From Theobroma cacao (taxonomy: Eukaryota; Streptophyta; Magnoliopsida; Malvales; Malvaceae): DNA of 64,000 bases. This document shows positions 9,309-21,655 of the stretch, one piece after another (the stretch's first letter is position 1; every line of letters starts with the position of its first letter). A program made the translations under genes and the position numbers. Where the stretch lies: the NCBI RefSeq assembly GCF_000208745.1, contig NC_030854.1, positions 17,001,620-17,065,619 on the forward strand. Reading direction: 5' to 3'. The notes under the pieces are model-generated. The model was not told where the DNA came from, made no database searches, and saw nothing but the letters and a program-made list of their open reading frames with translations.

Positions 9309-11317
9309 TGTTAGGAATTTTGAGAATATGGTGCCTTGGAAAGCAAGTATATTCTCATGCTTAAATTCATTAAATTTATTTGTAATGAAAGTAAATTTTG
9401 ATAACAAGACAAAGAGTTTGTTTTAGTAAGCATTCATTATCTAGTTATTAAGGTACCAACATTCTATTGAGATATTAAAATACATTTGTATGAAGAGTCA
9501 TACATAGGAGACATGTATTTTAATTGAATCTAAAAAAATTGTTCACAGCCATATAATAAAGCTGGTCACTTTATTATGTTAAGGCTGTAGTGTCCAAGTT
9601 ACTTCCAACGAAATGAATGTGATTTATTTTAAGGAAATGATGAGTCTCAAATCATCGAAATGGTTGACTTCGAGTAATGACACTATAACATGAACTAGAA
9701 TCATGTGAGAATCAAATTTAAGTTTTACCGTTACCTAAATTTGATCTCACACTTATGCATTTGCTTATAGTAGAACTGAAATCCTGATGGATAGTGGACT
9801 CGTGTTTAATCTCCTTATAATCTTTGATTTACCATAAGCATGATCATCATAAAGTATTGATCTAGACTCCGTATTTTGGGATTATAATCGAGATGAACAT
9901 TTAGGAAAATATATCCAGATAATGGAGTTCATAGCATTAACATCACTTCTAGTGATTTCAAGAAGATTGATGATTAATCTGGGCCCAGTGGATTGATGAA
10001 TTAGCTACTTATCACATCTGGATACTCAAAAGATTAGATCTAGAGTATTGAATCACTAATTGGATGAAATTTGAGTCTAGGGGACAAAATTGACATAAAG
10101 GGTAAAACGATAATTTCACCTTTTCTCATTAGATGATTATGAGGATTCACAATATAAGGTTTGCAATTGGACAACTAACAATTAATATCAAGTATTGAAT
10201 TATTTCTTGTAATTATAGTTAATCCAAGAGTGCAACCATGAATCTATGGTGGAGTGATTTCATGGTTAATAAGCTTGAATTATTTTTAATGAGATTAATA
10301 ATAATTCTAAGTTTATTGGAGCTTGGAACATCAATGTCCAAATAGATTCCCCACTTAGCTTCGTAGAATTCAACTTGTTTAAGTTGGAATGCATGATTTA
10401 ATTTGTTTAATTAAATTGTATTCAAAAATTACAGTTTTAACATTTTTGTCTTAATTCAGACAAGAAAACATATTTGTCTCAATTTAGACAAGATAAGATA
10501 TTTTTTTGTCTTAATTATAGACAAGAGTTGTCTTAAATTAAGATCATTTTAGGAGGATTCTTGCAAAATGAATCTAGACATCCATGTTGATAAAATGAGA
10601 CTCCATGTTTGACTATTACTCTTTTATTTATTATTAATTTTTTTAAATAAAGATGGATAATAATGAAATAAGAGTTATTATTCAATAAGGAGTTTTATTT
10701 TATCAAGAACTCGAAATGATAATTAAAGAATTAAGTTATTTATTCTTCAATTTTTATTTTGATAATTATGGAGCATGTTTGATGCTTCCATAACTCTGAA
10801 TGGATGGTCAAGATTGATTCAAAGGTGTTTCATTTTGATTAAACTTTTGAAGCAAGAGTTTTAATAAAAAAGAGAAGAGATTGGAAGAAAATGAGAGAAC
10901 GTACTTTTTTTTTCTTAAAAAAAAAATTCAGCCATCTCTTCTATTTTCCTCCTCCAAGCTTTTTCAAAGAAAAGAGAATAAAATCGGTTGCCATCTTGTA
11001 GCCTTGCATTCCACACCTTGTCCACTTAAGGTTTAAGTTGAAAGTATTCTTAAAGAATAAGTGGTAAACTTATTTGGTCAAGAAATCATTCATTGGTGTG
11101 GTGGTGTCTAAAACTAAGAATCCCAAATAAAGGTATGGTTTTTCTTACTTAATAGATTCTTATTTTATTTTTTGATGTGATTATATTGCTTGCAATAATA
11201 ATAATGTGTGTTTCCGTTTGTGTAATTAGATTGCTTGCTTCCTTTATAAAAAGAATTTTTTTTTTAAAATCCATGCATTACACAATCACATTAATTCAAT
11301 AAGATCCTACTTCAACA
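9309..11317 (+). mobile_element. Solo LTR 'D' inserted in the Sirevirus primer site, TSD ATCAG
   Basis: A 2009-bp sequence starting TGTTAGG and ending TTCAACA, flanked by perfect ATCAG duplications. Excising it with one duplication rebuilds an uninterrupted GGTATCAGAGCC primer site. No coding potential. Its style (TGTTRGG start, AT-rich body, TTTCCGTTTG block near the end) resembles the copia-type LTRs at 55582, 58070 and 61297. The strand is inferred from that resemblance only. Confidence 0.88.
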
Positions 11318-11368
11318 ATCAGAGCCTAACCTTTATTATTAAGGTCTAACACCCTTGGGAAGATCTAA

Positions 11369-12910
11369 ATGGCTCTACAAAAATCAGTAGTTGCTGAGGT
11401 ACAATCAACAAATAGATCACCTCTGCTTGATAACTCTAACTATCCTGATTGGAACACTAAGATGTCAATATATATTAGGGTAATTGATTATGAGATGTGG
11501 GACGTCATAACTGATGGACCATTCATTCCTTCAACCTTAAATGTAGTGACCAATGACAAGATTCCTAAGCCAAGGTCTGAATGGACCGAGGTTAAAACCA
11601 AAAAGGTCCAAACCAAATTTAAAGCAATTAATACATTGCATTGTGCTCTAACTCCCACCAAATTCAATAAAGTATCAAGCTGTACCATAGCAAAATAAGT
11701 GTGAAATAAACTTAGAATTATCCATGAAGAAACTTCTCAAGTCAAGGAGTCTAAGATAGCCCTCTTGACCCACAATTATGAAACGTTTAAGATGGAGCTT
11801 GGTGAAGATATCACTAGCATGCTAGATAGATTCACAAACATCACAAACAAACTTAGTCAGCTAGGCAAACCAATTCCTGAGCATGAACTTGTTAAAAGAC
11901 TTCTTAGAAGCCTAACCAAAAATTGGAAGCCTAAGGTGACAACCATTTGAGAAGCCAAGGACTTAAATGTTATAACTTTGGATGAAATTTGTGGTACTTT
12001 CCTTACTCATGAGCTAGAACTCAAGGAAGAGGAAGAAGAAAATATGAGAGAAGCAAAAAAAAAAAAGAAGAAGAGCATCGCCCTAAAAGTCAGCATTCTT
12101 GAAGAAGAATTGGACGAGCTATTTTGTGATGATGATGAAGAATTGGCACTAGTTGCAAGGAGATTCAGAAAGCTGATGGGCAAAAGAAATCGAAGACTAG
12201 CTAGAAGAGAGTTTAGAAGAGATCAAGGTTCTTCATGGAAAACCAGAGACAAAAACGACTCCAACAAAAAGGAAGAGCTTACATGCTTCAAATGCAAAAA
12301 GCTTGGACATTTCAAGTCCAAGTGCCCTTTACTGAAAGAAGAAACTCCAAAGAGAAACAAGAAATTAGAAAAGGCAATGGTGGCAGCTACTTGGTCAGAT
12401 AGTGATACTTCAAGTTTTGAAGCTAAGGAAGAAAAAGTTGAAGAAAGAGCAAACTTGTGTTTGATGGCAAGGGATGATGAATCCGAGGTATCTTCATCCC
12501 CTTGCAATATTTCGATTGATGAACTTTAGGAAGAATATGAATGTTTATATGATGAATTTGAGAAACTTGTTTTGAAATACATGACTTTAAAGAAAAAATC
12601 TGCATCTCTAGAATCAGATTTGAAAGAGATTAAACTTGACTTTGATTCTGTTTTTGAACAAAGAAACTTTCTATAAATTGAATTGGAACATTCAAAAACA
12701 GATTTTGAAACTCTAAAATTAGAATTGGAAAGCAAAACTGAAGCCTTACAAAGGGTAAATGAAGAAAATGCTACACTCAAAAGTTTGAAAAATGAAACTT
12801 CAAGTAGCAATACATACTTCAAGAAAATTTCTATTAAGGCATCATCTAGGTGTTATATTTGTGATAGAATTGGTCATCTATCCTATGATTGTGTAGAAAA
12901 AGAAATGTGA
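11369..12910 (+). pseudogene. gag: Sirevirus gag (broken)
   Basis: Capsid/nucleocapsid polyprotein of the plus-strand Sirevirus. It starts at ATG 11369, 47 bp after the primer site remnant, with the copia gag opening (NYPDWNTKMSIYI, WDVITDGP). Central gag sequence follows (HNYETFKMELGEDI, about 11770; LVKRLLRSL, about 11890), then a Lys/Glu-rich stretch, a CCHC zinc knuckle CFKCKKLGHFKSKC (12284-12325), a coiled-coil-like Glu/Lys/Leu segment (about 12530-12790) and a second knuckle CYICDRIGHLSYDC (12851-12892). A long gag with a coiled coil and a second knuckle is a Sirevirus trait. In-frame stops lie at about 11696, 11702, 11948, 12527 and 12674. Reading resumes in the same frame after most of them, so they are point mutations. 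It would package element RNA if intact; it is not. Confidence 0.88.
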
Positions 12911-13020
12911 AGAAAATTAGAAAAATTTGGGTTCTAAAAGGATCTTTTGTTGCTGCTAACAATCAAGGACCCATCAAGGTATGGGTACCTATTAAGAAAA
13001 ACTGAAAATTTGTTTTGTAG

Positions 13021-14619
13021 GTTGAGTTGCACTCCAAAAATACATGTCCAAGAGCTCAACTAAAGAAGAAGCAGCCTTGGTATATGGACAGTGGCTGCTC
13101 AAGGCACATGACAGAAGTTGAAATGCTATTTGCTCAACTGGACAAAAGAACGGGAGGTACCGTATCCTTTGGTGATGATTCAAAGGTAGAATTCATGGCA
13201 TAGGAACGATTAGTAAGAACTCTTAAACTCAAATCAGTCATGTGTTGTTGGTTAAAGGATTGAAACATAATTTATTAAGCATTAGCCAATTATGTGACAA
13301 AGGTTTTAAGGTATGCTTTAACTTAACTAAATGTGAAGTGATAGATATAAGTACTAACAAGGTCTCATTTATAGGAAAAAGAATAAGGAATATGTATGTT
13401 GTATTTCTTGAGAATCTTGAAATGGATTGTGAAACATATCTTGTAGCAAAAGTTGAAAATGATGGCCGGCTATGGCATAGGAGACTTGGACATGTGTGCA
13501 TGCATACCATGTCAAAGTTAATTAAGAAAAATTTGGTTATAGGATTGCCTAAGCTTAAATTTGAGGATGATCAAATTTATGATGCATGTCGATTAGGCAA
13601 ACAAACTAGAAAATCTTTTAAAATCAAGAAAGTTGTCTCCACATCTAGACCTCTTAAATTGCTGTACATTGATCTATTTGGTCCAATAAGTATAACTAGT
13701 CTAGGAGGAAAATCTTATGACTTTGTAATAGTTGATGACTACTCTATGTACACTTGGGTATATTTCCTTGCTCATAAAAATGATGCTTTATCTACATTCA
13801 TAAGTCATTGTAGGAAGGTTGAAAATGAAAAAGGACTAGCTATAGTTAGTATTAGGAGTGATCATGGAGGTGAATTTGAAGGAGATGAATTTGAGAATTT
13901 TTGTAATGAAAAGGGGTTGGGTCATAATTTTTCTGCACCTAGAACACCCCAGCAAAATGAAGTTGTAGAGAGGAAAAATCGAACCTTGAAAGAAAAGGTT
14001 TGAACTATGCTATGTGAGAATAATCTACCTAAATACTTTTGGGTAGAAGTTGTTACCACAACAGCTTATATTCTTAATAGAGTGTCTATAAGAGCCATGA
14101 TATCAAAGACCCCATATGAGCTATACAAAGGTAGAAAACCAAATATCTCTCACCTTAGGAGCTTTGGCTGCAAATGCTTTGTATTGAACAATGGAAAATA
14201 GCCTTTAGGAAAGTTTGATGCAAAGAGTGATGAAGCTATATTTCTTGGATATGCATTAAACTCAAAAGCATATAAAGTCTTCAACAAAAGATCTTTAACG
14301 GTTGAAGAATCCATCCATGTAGGTTTTGATGAATCCAATACCTTACAAAAGGAAATTTCTAATGATGAAAATGATACGGATGTCCTTGAAAGACAAATGG
14401 AAGAGATGAGTTTAGAAGAGACAAATGGAAGAGATGATAAGAAAAATAGTGAAGAAAATACCATAGGTAGAGAAACAGAACCTCCACCCTTAGAAACCTT
14501 ACAAAAGACTGAAAAATCAACATCATGATCTTCCAAAGAGCTAGAAGTAAATTAAGGATCATCCATAGGAGCAAATCATAGGTGGCATTTCTCATAGAGT
14601 TAAAACTAGAAAAGCAACT
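13021..14619 (+). pseudogene. pol: Sirevirus pol, protease and integrase part (broken)
   Basis: Protease: WYMDSGCSRHMT (about 13080-13115) holds the DSG active site. A one-base frameshift lies near 13190, where a GIGTIS-like segment is read in another frame. Integrase: GAG-pre/zinc region LWHRRLGHVCMH (about 13470) with one zinc-binding Cys replaced (YDACRLGKQ), catalytic Asp in LYIDLFGP (about 13665), Asp in RSDHGGEF (about 13857) and Glu in QQNEVVERKNRTL (about 13950-13990), then SKTPYELYKGRKPNISHLRSFGCKCF (about 14100-14180). Stops at about 14001 and 14199 break the frame. The ORF continues to 14619, where a minus-strand A solo LTR inserted; the reading frame resumes at 48077 after excision of everything between. 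Confidence 0.88.
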
Positions 14620-14745
14620 TGTAGTACCCTGTATTTTGATTCGATGGCTAATAAAGTTTACGGATGCTAATTGAGGTTGATTACTGAGTTAAAAAGGGTT
14701 ATTCAAAAGTGAACTTGTGAAATCTCAACCTTTACAAACACGTAA
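14620..14745 (-). mobile_element. Solo LTR, family A (copy 2), right end in LTR orientation
   Basis: First piece of a minus-oriented family-A LTR that resumes at 45811. Read on the minus strand it carries the A-family end (CTAGTTACGTGTTTGTAAAGGTTGAGATTTCA, compare 50618-50645), plus about 95 bp more to a terminal CTACA. The boundary at 14620 is fixed by the Sirevirus reading frame and by CAACT (14615-14619) against TAACT (48072-48076). Confidence 0.8.
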
Positions 14746-17694
14746 TGTCAAGCTCGGCTCTACAATATATTTATTATGCCATTCTTACATAAAAATGCAT
14801 GTTTGCTTACTTGGGTACCTCGAAAATCGTTAAAGGACGACAATGTATCAAATGGTACAATTAAGTCAAATTAAGCCTCGAACTAGTCCAAATAGAGATT
14901 TTAAGATGAGATTGAGAATTTTAAAACTCCAGAATGACTTAAAATGGTGATTCGGAGTTCGAAGACCGATTTGGAGTCAAATTGAAATTTTCATGACTTA
15001 GGGGTAAAATGGTCATTTTGCCACCCGAGGTTAAGATGTGAGTGTTGGATGAAATTTTTGACTAAGATTGATCATTTGGAGTATAATTTGAGTTTGAGAA
15101 GTGAAGAATTTTAATTTCGACGTTTTTTCGAGGATAAGGGCAAAATAGTCATTTTGCCACTCTAGGGGCAAAATTGTAATTTTACACCACCCAACACTTG
15201 TCATGCCCATTGATTTCAGCCATTAGTATTTTATATCATGGATAGTTGAAGGATTTTATGTGGTGGTGGAAGAAAGCTTAATTATTAAGTTTTTAAATAT
15301 GGACCAATAACATGGTGACAAGTGTCAAGCTTGGATTATTTTATTGTTTGGCTTTAAAAATCAGCCCATAAGCCTCCCAACTCATTTCTCTTGGTCGGCC
15401 AAAGGAAGAAAAGGGAAGAAAAGAAGAAGAAAAAAAACCTAGCAAAGAAATTCACAAAATTTCAAAGAATGAAGTGACAAAAGGTAAGATTTTTCAATTC
15501 TAGGTTGTGATCTACCTTTCCTATACATTCTTTTTCATTTTCCATGGTTGAGAATCAAGTTTGCATAAGGACACCTTTGCTGGCCGGACATGGAGGGAGG
15601 AGTTTTGAACTTGGATTTAGTTAGATTTTAATATATTATAGTGTTTTTAGTTAGTTAGCGATGTGTAGCATGAAAAGTAAACAAGAAAAATTCATTTTCT
15701 TCCATCACCCTCAATTGGCCGAATCTTCCCTAAGATGTGTTGATGGTGGACTTGATTTTATTTCAAGTGATTTGGTTAGGAATTAATGATTTATGGTGTA
15801 AAAATCAAGTGGGAAAAACCATAGTGTTCATGCACCCACCATGGTCGAAATTCCCAAGAAGGAATGTGAAGATGATCTTGCTAAATTTTATGTTACTTGA
15901 CTTGAGTTTCATGATTTGGAGTATTGGGAGAGAAATGGAATTGTTTGGAGTTGAATTGGACGTATTGGCCAATTAATCGGGTGATAGATCGAATTTGGCC
16001 AATACCATTTTATTTAGGTACATAATTGAATTTATATTGAACATTGTATTTAGATAGTTACCCGAGTATTTCACATCCCATTCCATGCATTAGTATAGAG
16101 CCTGAATTGGTTTTACATCGGTTTAGCACAAATGTAGCAAATTGTTTATTATGCATTATGTCTAGGTGATGAGCATTCTGGCAAGAGTAAAGAGGTAGTA
16201 TCCGAGGATCCAGAATCAAAGTATCCCGAATTCGATTCCTATTACTGTGAGTAACCTTATTATCATCTTAATTATCTAAAGTATGTTTTTAACCAATTTT
16301 GAAATTTTATGGAAAATGTGTTTAATTCAAATGATGTTATAAATTGTTTTGAAATTTAATGATGACTTGAAAATGGAGTAATTGGAGACTATTTGCTGTA
16401 TTGTAAATTATGTTTTGAATTGAATGGCTTATGATGATCTAGGCATGAATGGCTGGATGGGTATTTGTGTTGAAAATGTATAAACTGTTGTTTGCCTTGA
16501 TAGGCTGGATAATGATAAAATTGCCATGTCATGCTGTTGAATTTTTATTGAATTGGTGGGTTATAAATTGGTCACTGCAGTGGCGGGTTTTGTGGACTAG
16601 CCTTTTTGAGGGGCACGGAATTTGGGTATATTCTTACCTTGGTCGAGGAGGCGCGTAGGGTAACTCTTGAGGTAAAACTTTAGAGTTCACTTCATGCCAA
16701 ACCATCACGTGAGAGTGAACTCAGCCAACGCCAAGGAATGGCTATGTTTTCAAAATAAAAACATGATTTATGCGTACATGACTTTTTAACAGCCTTGGCA
16801 GATTCGGTTGGGATAGCCTCAGTCCAAGGTATCCCTGACAACTGAGTATGAGAATGATTTTGTCATGAGCCAAGCTTTTCAGGAAATCGTAAGCCTCCTT
16901 GTATATTTTGGATGAAATGTAACTGGCTTAGATGATTTGAAATGTGTTTTGATGTTATGAACCATTTTATGATGATCTATTTTAATCGTCTCCATTTACT
17001 CGGCTTTAGATATTTTAAATGATATTTGTTTACTCATTGGGATTATATAATCTCATCACCCTCCTTTCCACCCATTTCAGGCTCAGGATAGTTTGTAGAT
17101 AGTTGATATCGTCGAAGGCTACAGTTGGCTTTACTTCCTCAAAAATCGTAGGTTCACAGCCTTCTCTCACTTTTATCATTTGGGGGCTCATGTGTCATTG
17201 TAAATTAAATTACGTACCTTGACTATCTGTATTACAGTATGTATGAATTTATTTCTCTTTTACACTACAAAAATTTCTTACAGATAACTCTATAAAAGTT
17301 ATTTTATAAGAAAATGGAATATTTTATTGAATTTTTTTATTATATTCAAATAGTCATCATTTCACTTTAAATGAATGTTTTAGACATCTAAACTTATTTT
17401 TGATTATGAAATATGCGTTTTGCACTAGCATACTACATTATTAGCTGGTTTCAAAATTTTTGAGGAAAAATGACCAAAATACCCCCGAGAGATGAAAATT
17501 ATTTTTTTATTATTTTGGTTTGGAAATAGCTTATAATGCTTTAAAATATGATATTAGTAACTGTTGCTTGCAAGAAAGGTGAGAAAACTGATATTAAAGC
17601 CTTGCGAGGTTTCGGTTGACATTCCGGGTAATGAATGTCTATCGGGACATCGCGGCTGTTGTCACAAGCTCAAGGAGAGTACCGGGTCATGACA
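14746..17694 (+). repeat. B+ 5' LTR
   Basis: 2949 bp, TG...CA. It contains GGGGYAAAATGGTCATTTTGCCAC-type palindromic motifs (15001-15024, 15138-15160, 15165-15187) and a U5 end shared with C (CATTCCGGGTAATGAATGTC...GGGTCATGACA). By eye about 20 differences, mostly transitions, separate its first ~285 bp from the 3' LTR. Confidence 0.93.
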
Positions 17695-17701
17695 ATTATA
17701 T

Positions 17702-17713
17702 TGGTATCAAAAC
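17702..17713 (+). other. B+ primer binding site (degraded)
   Basis: TGGTATCAAAAC differs at two positions from TGGTATCAGAGC, the initiator tRNA-Met site seen intact in C and B-. Confidence 0.75.
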
Positions 17714-17905
17714 TTTTGGTTTTAAAGCTGTTTTAAAATTTACAGTGTTAGTGTGGCCCCAAGTTAAGTTAAGTTAAGTCAGCTTAGGTTGAATAGAATG
17801 CATGCATCTACATATAGAAACCTACCTGCTCTTGTGATGCGTAAATAATTAAGAAATTACTGCTTGATTGCATATAGGTTTTGAGGTGTGCTGGTTGCAC
17901 ACACC

Positions 17906-18541
17906 ATGTCTAGGAGAGATGGTAGTCCCGATGCCTCTCATAGTATTAGCAAGGGATTGCTAGATTCTACTGCTAGGAGCCGATGGCAACCCGAACCAAG
18001 TAGTTCAGAAAGTGCCTCGCCTAAGATTCCTATTAATTGGATTCCACCAGATTTGGAGATCAGGGTTCGCGAAAAAGAAAGCTTCGACCCTTGTAAAACC
18101 ATTGAAAGTGCTGATAGTAATGACATTAATGTAAGCATGAGAAATTCCCTTTTGAAAGAGTCTAAGGAATATGCTGAAGAAATGGGGAAAATAATGATAG
18201 CCGAAGGGGATTATCATCCTAGGAAGGTATCTGTATTCATTGTTTGACACTTTCCTCCAAGCTGTGGGAGTAATGTAAGGGAACAACAAGAAAAGAATAA
18301 GGAGAAAGCAACTGTTATAAATCACCGCCCTAAGAAGGTGACTGTTGTACGACATTTTTCTCCTGAATGTGGAATAGGTGTCGCACTTGTGAGTGACGAA
18401 GAATGCAAGAGAATACAGTAAGCTTGGATTGAGGAACAAAGGAGAAAATCTCAAGAGGAGGAGGAGGACTCGAAAGAGGATCTTAAAAAGGACTTGGAGT
18501 AGAATCTTCCGATAAGTTCAGATTAAGATGATGATCTTAAT
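17906..18541 (+). pseudogene. Decayed ORF in B+ leader with repeated RKVxVxxHFxPxCG motif
   Basis: Open from ATG 17906 (an in-frame upstream ATG is at 17888) to a TGA at 18245, and in the same frame onward to TAA at about 18418. Later stops are near 18500 and 18526. The TGA follows VSVFIV and precedes HFPPSCG; a second copy, KKVTVVRHFSPECG, lies about 35 residues later (about 18335-18375). The rest is hydrophilic, ending in a Glu/Lys-rich stretch (about 18430-18500). No gag, pol or known domain is recognised. I recall similar 'V.(D/H)FPPGCG' repeats in plant retroelement-derived hypothetical proteins but cannot verify this. It lies just inside the element, after the leader, where gag would be. 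The inverted B- copy does not show it. Confidence 0.5.
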
Positions 18542-18695
18542 GACATGTAATATTTTCGTGAGATTTTGTATTACTTTAACTCTAGGTAGATGTAGTGTAA
18601 AAAAGATAATAGTTATATGTACAAAGAAGTTAGTAGTTTGGCTTTTAAAGTATATGACTCGAATGAATTATAAAGTAGCTATTTAAGTGACTTGA

Positions 18696-21639
18696 TGTCA
18701 CGACCCGAAACTCCCATCGAGCCCGTGACAACCGCCGCGACGTCTCGATAGACATTTATTACCTAGAATGTCAATTGAAATCTCGCGAGGCTTAACATCA
18801 GTTTTTCTCGCTTCCCCTGTGAGTATTAGTCACTAAAATTATGTTTTGAGAGATTATAAACTATTTCCAAATCAAAACAATAGAAAACAATTTTTTTCTC
18901 ACAGGGGCATTTTGGTCCTTTTTCCTCAAAAATCTTGAAATCAGCTAAAAATGTAGTATGCGAGTACAAAACACATAATTCAAAATAAAAAATAAGTTTA
19001 AACATCAAAAACCTTCATTTAAAATGAAATTATGATTATTAGAATAAAATAAAAATATTAAATAAAATATTTAATTTTCTCATAAAATAATATTTTTAGA
19101 ACATTGCATAAATAAATTTTACAGTGTAAAAGAAAAATAAATTCATATATATTGTAATACAGTAAGTCGGAGTATTTAATTTAATTTACAGTAACAAGTG
19201 GGCCCATGAACGACTAAAAGTATTAAAATCAGTAAACCTATAGTTTTTGAGGAAGTAAAGCCAACTGTAGCCTTCGACGATATCAGCTATCTACAGCCTA
19301 TACTAAGCCTGAAATGGGTGAAAAGAATGGTGGTGAGATTATATAATCCCAGTGAGTATACAGATACCATCTAAAATATCTAAAGCTGAGTAAATGGAGA
19401 CAGATAAAATAGTTTGATATACTGCAATTCATCACCTTTCAACTCGTTTCAATCAAATAAAATCAATTCATATAAATCGAGTAATCAACATGGCTTATGA
19501 ATTTCTTAAGACTTTGGCTCGTGCCAAAAATCATTTTCATACCTAGTTATCAAGGATGCCTTGATCGAGGGCTATCCCAACCGAGTCCGCCAAGGCTGTT
19601 AAAAAGTTATATATGCATAAATCCTATTTTATTATGAAAACATAGCCGTTCCTTGGAGTTAGCGGAGTTCATCATCACGAGGTGGTTTGGCGTGAAGTGA
19701 ACTCTAAAGTTATACCTCGGGAGTTACCCTACTCGCCTCTCCAACCGAGGTAAAATATGACTAGGTTCCGTGCCCCTCTAATAGGCTAGTCCACAGAACC
19801 AGCCCACTGCAGCAAGCTAAACCCACCATACAATAAAAATTCAACAGCATGATATGGCAATTTTATCATTATCCAGCCTATCAAGCCAAACAACAGTTTA
19901 TACATTTCAACACAAATACCAATTCAGCCATTCATGCCAATATTGTCATAAGCCAATCAATTAGAACCATAAATTCACAATACATCAAATGGTCTCCAAT
20001 TACTCTATTTGCAAAGCCATCATTCAATTTTAAAACAATTTTATGAAATCATTTTATTTAAACCCATTTTGTTTATAAAACCTAAAAATTAACCATTTAA
20101 ACTCATTTTTCCATAAAATTCACAAAATCGGATAAAAACCACTCTAGATAATAAAGACGATAAAAGGGTTACTCACAATGTCTAGAGTGCGAATTTTTGA
20201 AGTACTCTGACTACTGGTCCTCGGATGCAATTTTCTTGCCTTTATCGGAGGACTCACGACCTTGACATAGTATAAAATCAAGAAACTTACTACATTGGTA
20301 CTAAATCGAAATGAAACTAATTTACACTACTAATTCATGATATGGGATGTAAAATGCACGGGTAACCATCTAAACCCGATATTGGCCTATTTGTCTTATC
20401 ACTCTATTAATTGGCCAACGCGTCCAATTTAGCTCCGAATTGCTCCATTACTTTTCCAATACCTTAATTCACCAAACACAAGTCAAATAACCTTAAATTT
20501 GGCAAAACCATCTTCACTTTTCTTCTTAGAATTTTCGGTCAATAATGGTGCATTAACACCGTGATTTTTCCTACTACTTTTCCACACCATAATTCATCAT
20601 TTTCTAACCAATTCTCTTAAAATAAAAAATTCAATTCATCCTCACTCAATACAAGGTAGGTTCGGCCATTGATGGGTGATGGGGAAAATGAATTCTTTTC
20701 TTATTATTTTGCTTCTAGACATGGTAAACTAACTAAAAACACTAACATAACTTGAAATCAAATCAATCCAACATCATTCTCTCTCCATACCCATTTGGCT
20801 AGCCATGAATTTACCATGAAAACATGAAATTTAACCATGGAAAATAAGGAGAAATGCTTAAGGAAAATAGATTTCAAGTACAAATTGAGAAATCCTACCT
20901 TTTTCAATTGTTTTCCTTAATTTTCCACACTTTTTCTCTTGAAATTCTCCACCTAGGGTTTTTGTTCTTTCTTTTCTTCCTTTGTTCTTCTTTGGCCGGC
21001 ATAATGAATGAGAAATGGGCTGATTTGGTGCTAATTTATAAGGACAATAATGAATGGATGAGATTTTGACAAATGTCACCATTCCATTGGTCCATGTGTC
21101 ATCTTAGCCATTAAGCAATCTCTCTCCACCACTTAAATTTTCTCAATTATCCATGATAATATTGGGTAAAATCCATGTGCTGGACAAGTGTTGGGTGACG
21201 TAAAATTACAATTTTGCCCCTAGGGTGGTAAAATGACTATTTTACCCTTATGCTCAACAAAATGTCAGAATTAAAATTTTTCACTTCTCAAACTCAAATT
21301 ATGTTCTAAATAGTCAATCTTGATCAAAAAATTCTTCCAACATTCCAATTTTTAACCTCGGGTGGCAAAATGACCATTTTGCCCCTAGGTCATGAAAATT
21401 TCAATTTGACTCCAAATCGATTCCCGAACTCCGAATCACCATTGTAAGTCATTCTGGGGTTTTAAAATTCTCAATTTCATCTTAAAATCTCTATTCAGAC
21501 TAGTTCGAGGCTTAATTCAACTTAATTGTATTATTTGGTACAATACCGTCCTTTAATAATTTTCAAGGTACCCAAGTAAGCAAACATGCATTCTTATGTA
21601 AGAATGGCATAATAAACAATTGTAGAGTCGGGCTTGACA
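18696..21639 (-). repeat. B- 3' LTR (minus strand)
   Basis: 2944 bp; on the plus strand it starts TGTCACGACCCG and ends GAGTCGGGCTTGACA. It lies only 1001 bp from the oppositely oriented B+ 5' LTR. Confidence 0.92.
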
Positions 21640-21640
21640 A

Positions 21641-21655
21641 CGCTACCCCCCTTAA
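21641..21655 (-). other. B- polypurine tract
   Basis: CGCTACCCCCCTTAA on the plus strand, read as a TTAAGGGGGGTAG tract on the minus strand directly before the LTR. It matches the B+ tract at 42839-42850. Confidence 0.8.

Noticed and set aside
15737..15976. 79-residue ORF with a near-identical partner at 43858-44097, suggesting a conserved LTR-encoded protein
   Set aside because: Both lie at the same place in the paired B+ LTRs, so similarity follows from LTR duplication. The two B- LTRs do not keep the frame and no domain is recognisable.
17761..17782. AGTTA repeat as a telomere-like or regulatory repeat
   Set aside because: It is a short pentanucleotide run in the B/C leader, present in different lengths in C (about 33291) and B- (about 25510). 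It is simple-sequence slippage.
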